Shown piece after piece: positions 60,317 to 64,000 of a DNA stretch of 64,000 nt (positions within the stretch are counted from its first letter, which is position 1; the number at the start of each line of letters is the position of its first letter). The stretch is from contig JALSGV010000074.1 of the NCBI GenBank assembly GCA_026982565.1, positions 1-64,000 on the forward strand, written 5' to 3'. The position numbers and the translations under genes are program-made. The notes below the pieces were generated by a model, which worked only from the letters and a program-made list of their open reading frames with translations, ran no database searches and was not told the DNA's origin. The stretch is from Gammaproteobacteria bacterium (GTDB lineage: Bacteria; Pseudomonadota; Gammaproteobacteria; SZUA-140).

Positions 60317-61195
60317 TCAGCCGATGACGCGAGATAGGCGGCGTGCCCAACTTCCCAGTTGTTCGGCCTCGGGCTTGAAGCGATAAACAGGCCGCTCCCC
60401 CGGTTCCTGATAATAAGGCAGCATCTCCGGCGCCAGGTCCCGCAGGCTCTCAATTCTCGTTTGAGGCGCGGGGTGTGTGCTTAAGAGTTCCGGCGGCGCC
60501 TTGCCACCGCTGACGCTTTTCATCTTTTTCCACAAGCTTACGGCTGCGCGGGGATCATAGCCGGCGCGCGCCGCCAGTTCGATGCCGATGCGGTCCGCCT
60601 CGCTCTCCGCCGTCCGGCTGTTGGGCAACTTGACGGCCAGGGCTGCCGCAAGGGAGGCGCCGGCCAGAGCCAGTCCGCTGTTGTCCTGGCTCACCGCCAC
60701 GGCTGTCACGGCCAGGTCGCTGGCCAGCGCCACGGACATCTTCTCCGCCGTATGCTTGGCCAGGGCATGGGCAATCTCGTGACCGAGCACCTGTGCCAGT
60801 TCATCATCCGTCGGCCCGATTTTCTCAACCAGGCCGGTATACAAGGCCATGCGCCCCCCCGCCATGGCCCAGGCATTCACCGTTTCCGGCTCGTCGATGA
60901 TGTGTATGCTCCATTTCCAGTTGGCCGTCTCGGGGCGCAATTTAATGGCCTGGGCAATGAGACGCCCGCTGATGGCCTCCACCCGCGCCTTGAGCCGGGC
61001 ATCGTTGTCGATCTTGCCCTCTTCCGCGGGCTTCTTGAGCATTTCGAAATAGGCTGGCTCCGACGCCTTGATGGCCGCCTCCTCCGAAATCAAAAGAAAC
61101 TGACTGCGCCCGGTAATGGGCGCCGATGCACACCCGGCGAGAAACAATGCAAGCACCAGCATGACGGCCAGCTTGTTTTTCCCGATCAAAGCCAT
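60317..61195 (-). CDS. M48-family metalloprotease lipoprotein
   Basis: The 292-residue protein has a lipoprotein signal (LVLALFLAGC) and a zinc metalloprotease motif GHEIAHALAKHTAE, with the downstream glutamate in ESEADRIGIELAARAGYDP. It then has LLSTHPAPQTRI, as in LoiP/YcaL-type M48 proteins. These peptidases are held in the periplasm by lipidation and take part in envelope protein quality control. The ATG at 61193-61195 has GGAAGAAG upstream. The stop lies 3 bp from the GGCT-like gene, so they are probably co-transcribed. Confidence 0.9.
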   Translation of the reverse strand: MALIGKNKLAVMLVLALFLAGCASAPITGRSQFLLISEEAAIKASEPAYFEMLKKPAEEGKIDNDARLKARVEAISGRLIAQAIKLRPETANWKWSIHIIDEPETVNAWAMAGGRMALYTGLVEKIGPTDDELAQVLGHEIAHALAKHTAEKMSVALASDLAVTAVAVSQDNSGLALAGASLAAALAVKLPNSRTAESEADRIGIELAARAGYDPRAAVSLWKKMKSVSGGKAPPELLSTHPAPQTRIESLRDLAPEMLPYYQEPGERPVYRFKPEAEQLGSWARRLSRVIG

Positions 61196-61395
61196 GGACT
61201 TCTTCCATCTCCGCCTACAATGCCCAGGAAACAATAGCCCAAACCGTGACCGTATTCAATCACGGTCCATTTCTGTGACGCGCTTCACAGAAGTGGATCG
61301 CCACGCGTACTAAATTCCAGATGAGCAAGTGTGACGGCGTTCCTTGCAACAGCGCGGGCACACTTTTCCATCATCATCTCGGGAGGACAGGAAAC

Positions 61396-61608
61396 ATGGG
61401 AAGCAAGACATCGCGTGAATACGTCTGTTTGAACAAGAAGGACCAGGAATTCCTGGAGAATACCTATCTGGAAGACGTTCTCGATATCGAGGGCAGGAAA
61501 AACGTCCCTGTCAGATCGGAGAATGTCCGCAAGGCCATCGAGCGTCATTTCGAGCGCCAGCGCCTGAAGAACCAGATCATCGATTTCGATCTCTACGACG
61601 AACACTGA
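61396..61608 (+). CDS. small conserved-looking protein of unknown function
   Basis: The ATG at 61396, with GGAGGACAGG upstream, gives a 70-residue hydrophilic protein. It has no signal or membrane helix and ends in a charged helix (VRKAIERHFERQRLKNQI) plus an acidic tail (IDFDLYDEH). The tail vaguely recalls small PA3496-type proteins, but that is a weak impression. A longer start at 61321 lacks a Shine-Dalgarno. A good terminator follows, which supports an expressed gene. Confidence 0.6.
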   Translation: MGSKTSREYVCLNKKDQEFLENTYLEDVLDIEGRKNVPVRSENVRKAIERHFERQRLKNQIIDFDLYDEH

Positions 61609-61632
61609 AACGGCGCAGCGCCCCTGTTTCTG

Positions 61633-61670
61633 GCCACGCACCCGGGTTCCGGATGCGTGGCTTTTTCTTT
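61633..61670 (+). terminator. intrinsic terminator after the 70-residue ORF
   Basis: Arms GCCACGCA (61633-61640) and TGCGTGGC (61654-61661), with further CCGG pairing inside the loop, are followed by TTTTTCTTT. This is a classical rho-independent terminator located 25 bp after the ORF stop. Confidence 0.85.
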
Positions 61671-61735
61671 CGAGCGGCGGTCCCAGTCCCTATCCCCTCC
61701 CAGTACTATCTTGCTATACTCCCCCACTGAGTTTT

Positions 61736-61812
61736 GCCCCGATAGCTCAGCTGGATAGAGCGTCCCCCTCCTAAGGGGAAGGTCACACGTTCGAATCGTG
61801 TTCGGGGCGCCA
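61736..61812 (+). tRNA. tRNA-Arg (CCU)
   Basis: The 77-base gene begins GCCCCGATAGCTCAGCTGG, has anticodon CCT in the loop CTCCTAA, the T-loop CGTTCGAATCG and an encoded CCA. It is a single tRNA upstream of the aldolase/dehydrogenase gene. tRNA-Arg(CCU) genes are frequent integration sites, but no integrase or repeated attachment site is visible inside the window. Confidence 0.97.
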
Positions 61813-61867
61813 TCCCGCTGCACGCGCTCAAGCCATCCATCCCGGAAAAATATTAAGGTGACAACAC

Positions 61868-63841
61868 ATGCAAAACCTATGGAATGACCAGGAAGCCGCC
61901 CAATTTACCGATGATCTCGCCCTGCGCGTCTATACGTCGAGGCTGCTGGGGAAGGAAAAGACCCTGGTCCTGCACGGTGGCGGCAACACCTCCGTCAAGA
62001 TCCGCACCCGCAATATCCTTGGCGAGGAAGAGGATATTCTCTACGTCAAGGGCAGTGGCTGGGACCTGGAAACCATAGAGGCGGCCGGTTTCTCACCCGT
62101 GCGTCTCGATCACCTGGTGGCGCTGGCCGGCCTGACCGAACTGAATGATATCCAAATGGTCAACGAGCTGCGCACCCACATGACCCTCGCCAGCGCTCCC
62201 ACCCCGTCGGTAGAGGCCATCCTGCACGCCATTCTTCCCTTCAAATACGTGGATCACACCCATGCCGATGCCGTGGTCTCCATCACCAACACCCGTGACG
62301 GCCTGCAAAGGATCCGCGAAATCTATGGTGAAGACATGGTCATCATTCCCTATGTCATGCCGGGCTTCGACCTGGCGCGCATCTGCCACGAAATCTACAG
62401 CCGGGACGCCACGGACAAGACCATCGGCATGATTCTCATGAATCATGGAATATTCTCTTTTGGAGAAACGGCCAAAATCGCCTACAGCCGCATGATCGAG
62501 CTGGTGAGCCGCGCCGAAAACCACCTCGCCGCGCACCAGGCCTGGAACCTGCCCAGGCCTGCCGCCACCGACGAGGCGGAGAGTCTGCGGGTGGACATTG
62601 CCGGGCTGCGCCGCGAGGCCTCGCGGGAGGCCGGTTTCCCCCTGTTGCTCATGACTCACCGTGACGATCACTGCCTGGGCTTCGCCCAGCGCGACGACCT
62701 GAAGGTCATCAGCCAGCAGGGACCGGCCACACCCGATCATGTCATCCGCACCAAGCGCGTCCCCTTGCTGGGCCGGGACATCGCCGCCTATAGCAGACAA
62801 TACCAGGCCTATTTCGATGAATACGCGCCCCAGGCCAGGGACCCCAAAACCATCCTGGATCGCGCGCCCCGCGTCATCCTCGACCCGCAACTGGGCCTGT
62901 GCGCGCTGGGACGCAGCGCCAAGGACGCCAATATCGTGGCGGACATCTATCGCCAGACCATGGACACCATCCTGCGCGCGGAGCGACTGGGTGGCTACCG
63001 GGCTTTGCCCGCCAAGGATATTTTTGACGTGGAATACTGGGATCTGGAACAGGCCAAATTGAAGAAGGCCGGCGCGCCCCCACTTTTCGCCGGTGAAATC
63101 GCCCTGGTGACCGGGGCCGCCTCGGGCATCGGCAAGGCCTGCGCCGGGCACCTCCTCAAACAGGGCGCCGCGGTGCTTGGCATCGACATCGATCCCGCCA
63201 TCGAAACCCTTTTTGACCACCCGGGATTCATGGGGCGCGTGTGTGACGTCACGGATACGCAGGGCATCTCGGATACGGTCGAGGCCTGCGCCCGAAAATT
63301 CGGCGGGCTGGACATGTTGATACTCAATGCCGGCATCTTCCCTGCCAGCCGCCCTATCGACTCCCTGGATAAGGCATTCTGGAACAAGGTGTTCGACATC
63401 AATCTCGATGCCAACCTCGATCTCATGCGTGAATGCCACCCTCTCCTCAGGCTGGCGCCCAAAGCGGGGCGGGTGGTGATCATCGGCTCCAAAAATATAG
63501 CCGCGCCCGGCCCGGGCGCCGCCGCCTATTCCGCCTCCAAGGCCGCCCTCAACCAGCTCGGCCGCATCGCGGCCCTGGAGTGGGCCGGGGATGGCATACG
63601 CATCAACACCGTACACCCGGATGCGGTATTCGACACGGGAATCTGGAGCGACGACATTCTGCAGTCCCGCGCCAGACATTACGGACTCAGCGTCGAGGAA
63701 TACAAGACCAAAAACCTGCTCAAGACCCACATCACCTCCCATGACGTGGCCGAGCTGGTCGTCGCCATGTGCGGCCCGCTGTTCGAAAAAACCACGGGCG
63801 CCCAGTTACCCATCGACGGCGGCAACGAACGCGTCATCTAG
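61868..63841 (+). CDS. bifunctional class II aldolase / short-chain dehydrogenase
   Basis: The 657-residue fusion has an N-terminal class II aldolase/adducin domain (about 1-400) with LHGGGNTSVKI, metal-binding histidines in DHTHADAV and the MNHGIFSFG segment. The C-terminal SDR domain (about 410-657) has TGAASGIGKACA, LNAGIFPAS and the YSASKAAL catalytic Tyr/Lys. Similar fusions (RhaD/RhaE-like) cleave rhamnulose-1-phosphate or related sugars and oxidise lactaldehyde, but no sugar kinase, isomerase or transporter is nearby, so the substrate is open. It is the last complete gene in the window. Confidence 0.9.
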   Translation: MQNLWNDQEAAQFTDDLALRVYTSRLLGKEKTLVLHGGGNTSVKIRTRNILGEEEDILYVKGSGWDLETIEAAGFSPVRLDHLVALAGLTELNDIQMVNELRTHMTLASAPTPSVEAILHAILPFKYVDHTHADAVVSITNTRDGLQRIREIYGEDMVIIPYVMPGFDLARICHEIYSRDATDKTIGMILMNHGIFSFGETAKIAYSRMIELVSRAENHLAAHQAWNLPRPAATDEAESLRVDIAGLRREASREAGFPLLLMTHRDDHCLGFAQRDDLKVISQQGPATPDHVIRTKRVPLLGRDIAAYSRQYQAYFDEYAPQARDPKTILDRAPRVILDPQLGLCALGRSAKDANIVADIYRQTMDTILRAERLGGYRALPAKDIFDVEYWDLEQAKLKKAGAPPLFAGEIALVTGAASGIGKACAGHLLKQGAAVLGIDIDPAIETLFDHPGFMGRVCDVTDTQGISDTVEACARKFGGLDMLILNAGIFPASRPIDSLDKAFWNKVFDINLDANLDLMRECHPLLRLAPKAGRVVIIGSKNIAAPGPGAAAYSASKAALNQLGRIAALEWAGDGIRINTVHPDAVFDTGIWSDDILQSRARHYGLSVEEYKTKNLLKTHITSHDVAELVVAMCGPLFEKTTGAQLPIDGGNERVI

Positions 63842-64000
63842 ACCCAGAGGGATTATTTCATTTATTTCATAATATTAGCTCACCTTTATAAGGAACTGGT
63901 CGATAATTCAACGGGAAGCACGGCGAAACAGCGTGTGCCGGGAGGTAATTTATTAACAAATCACCTATAATAGACTGACTTGATTAAGAATCACTGGTCA
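63842..64000. other. AT-rich region at the right edge with a possible -10 element
   Basis: No gene is seen after the aldolase/dehydrogenase stop. The sequence is AT-rich and contains TATAAT at 63966-63971 on the plus strand without a recognisable -35 at 17 bp. It may hold the promoter of a gene beyond the window. Confidence 0.3.

Noticed and set aside
61736-64000. Genomic island beginning at tRNA-Arg(CCU)
   Set aside because: No integrase, no direct repeat of the tRNA 3' end and no change of base composition in the adjacent gene within the window.

Overview
The window is a dense, GC-rich bacterial chromosome segment whose gene content and order are those of a gammaproteobacterium. Supporting clusters are tig-clpP-clpX-lon-hupB-ppiD with flanking tRNA genes, rnfABCDGE-nth, mrp/metG divergent with dcd nearby, tesA divergent from ybbA-ybbP, purM-purN beside DUF2066-pgsA-hda, and ilvI-ilvH-ilvC with leuA. 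A Cyc2-like outer-membrane cytochrome-porin hints at an environmental, possibly chemolithotrophic lineage. That last point is inference. There are no phage genes, insertion sequences or CRISPR arrays, and almost every gene is intact.

Layout. 1-3.5 kb: the end of an unidentified gene, a tandem-receiver response regulator with a dead first receiver, a MinD/ParA-type ATPase and moeA. 3.5-10.2 kb: a four-gene minus-strand peptide/opine-type ABC importer whose substrate-binding lipoprotein also carries a C-terminal membrane helix. 10.4-21.1 kb: fabI, then on the minus strand tRNAs Pro-Arg-His-Lys-Leu, the proteostasis genes tig, clpP, clpX, lon, then hupB, tRNA-Val, tRNA-Asp and ppiD. lon has a heat-shock type promoter, and a 102-bp MITE-like palindrome supplies the clpP stop codon. 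21.2-30.7 kb: an HcaT-like MFS transporter, aroC, hemN, prmB, ettA, rimI, a family-4 uracil-DNA glycosylase and leuA with a Leu-rich leader ORF. 30.7-36.8 kb: pssA, a PSD-like gene lacking two catalytic residues, ilvC-ilvH-ilvI, a MIF-family tautomerase and a secreted hydrolase. 36.9-43 kb: ybbP-ybbA, tesA, wecA and a monotopic sugar transferase. 43-49 kb: hda-pgsA-DUF2066, purM-purN, dcd and mrp. 49-58 kb: metG, the complete Rnf complex, nth, a DUF1841 gene and a small membrane protein. 58.2-64 kb: the Cyc2-like gene with a sigma-54 promoter and its own terminator, a GGCT-fold gene, an M48 lipoprotein protease, a small unknown gene, tRNA-Arg(CCU) and a bifunctional aldolase/dehydrogenase.

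Most genes are housekeeping. The most interesting items are the stand-alone Cyc2-like cytochrome-porin unit, the doubly anchored ABC importer, the catalytically dead PSD paralogue kept in the phospholipid operon, the candidate leuA attenuator, the pgsA-hda overlap, and three kinds of small intergenic repeat: a MITE at clpP, heptad purine/pyrimidine palindromes near aroC and nth, and a composite palindromic repeat found near fabI, tig/tRNA-Leu and ilvI.
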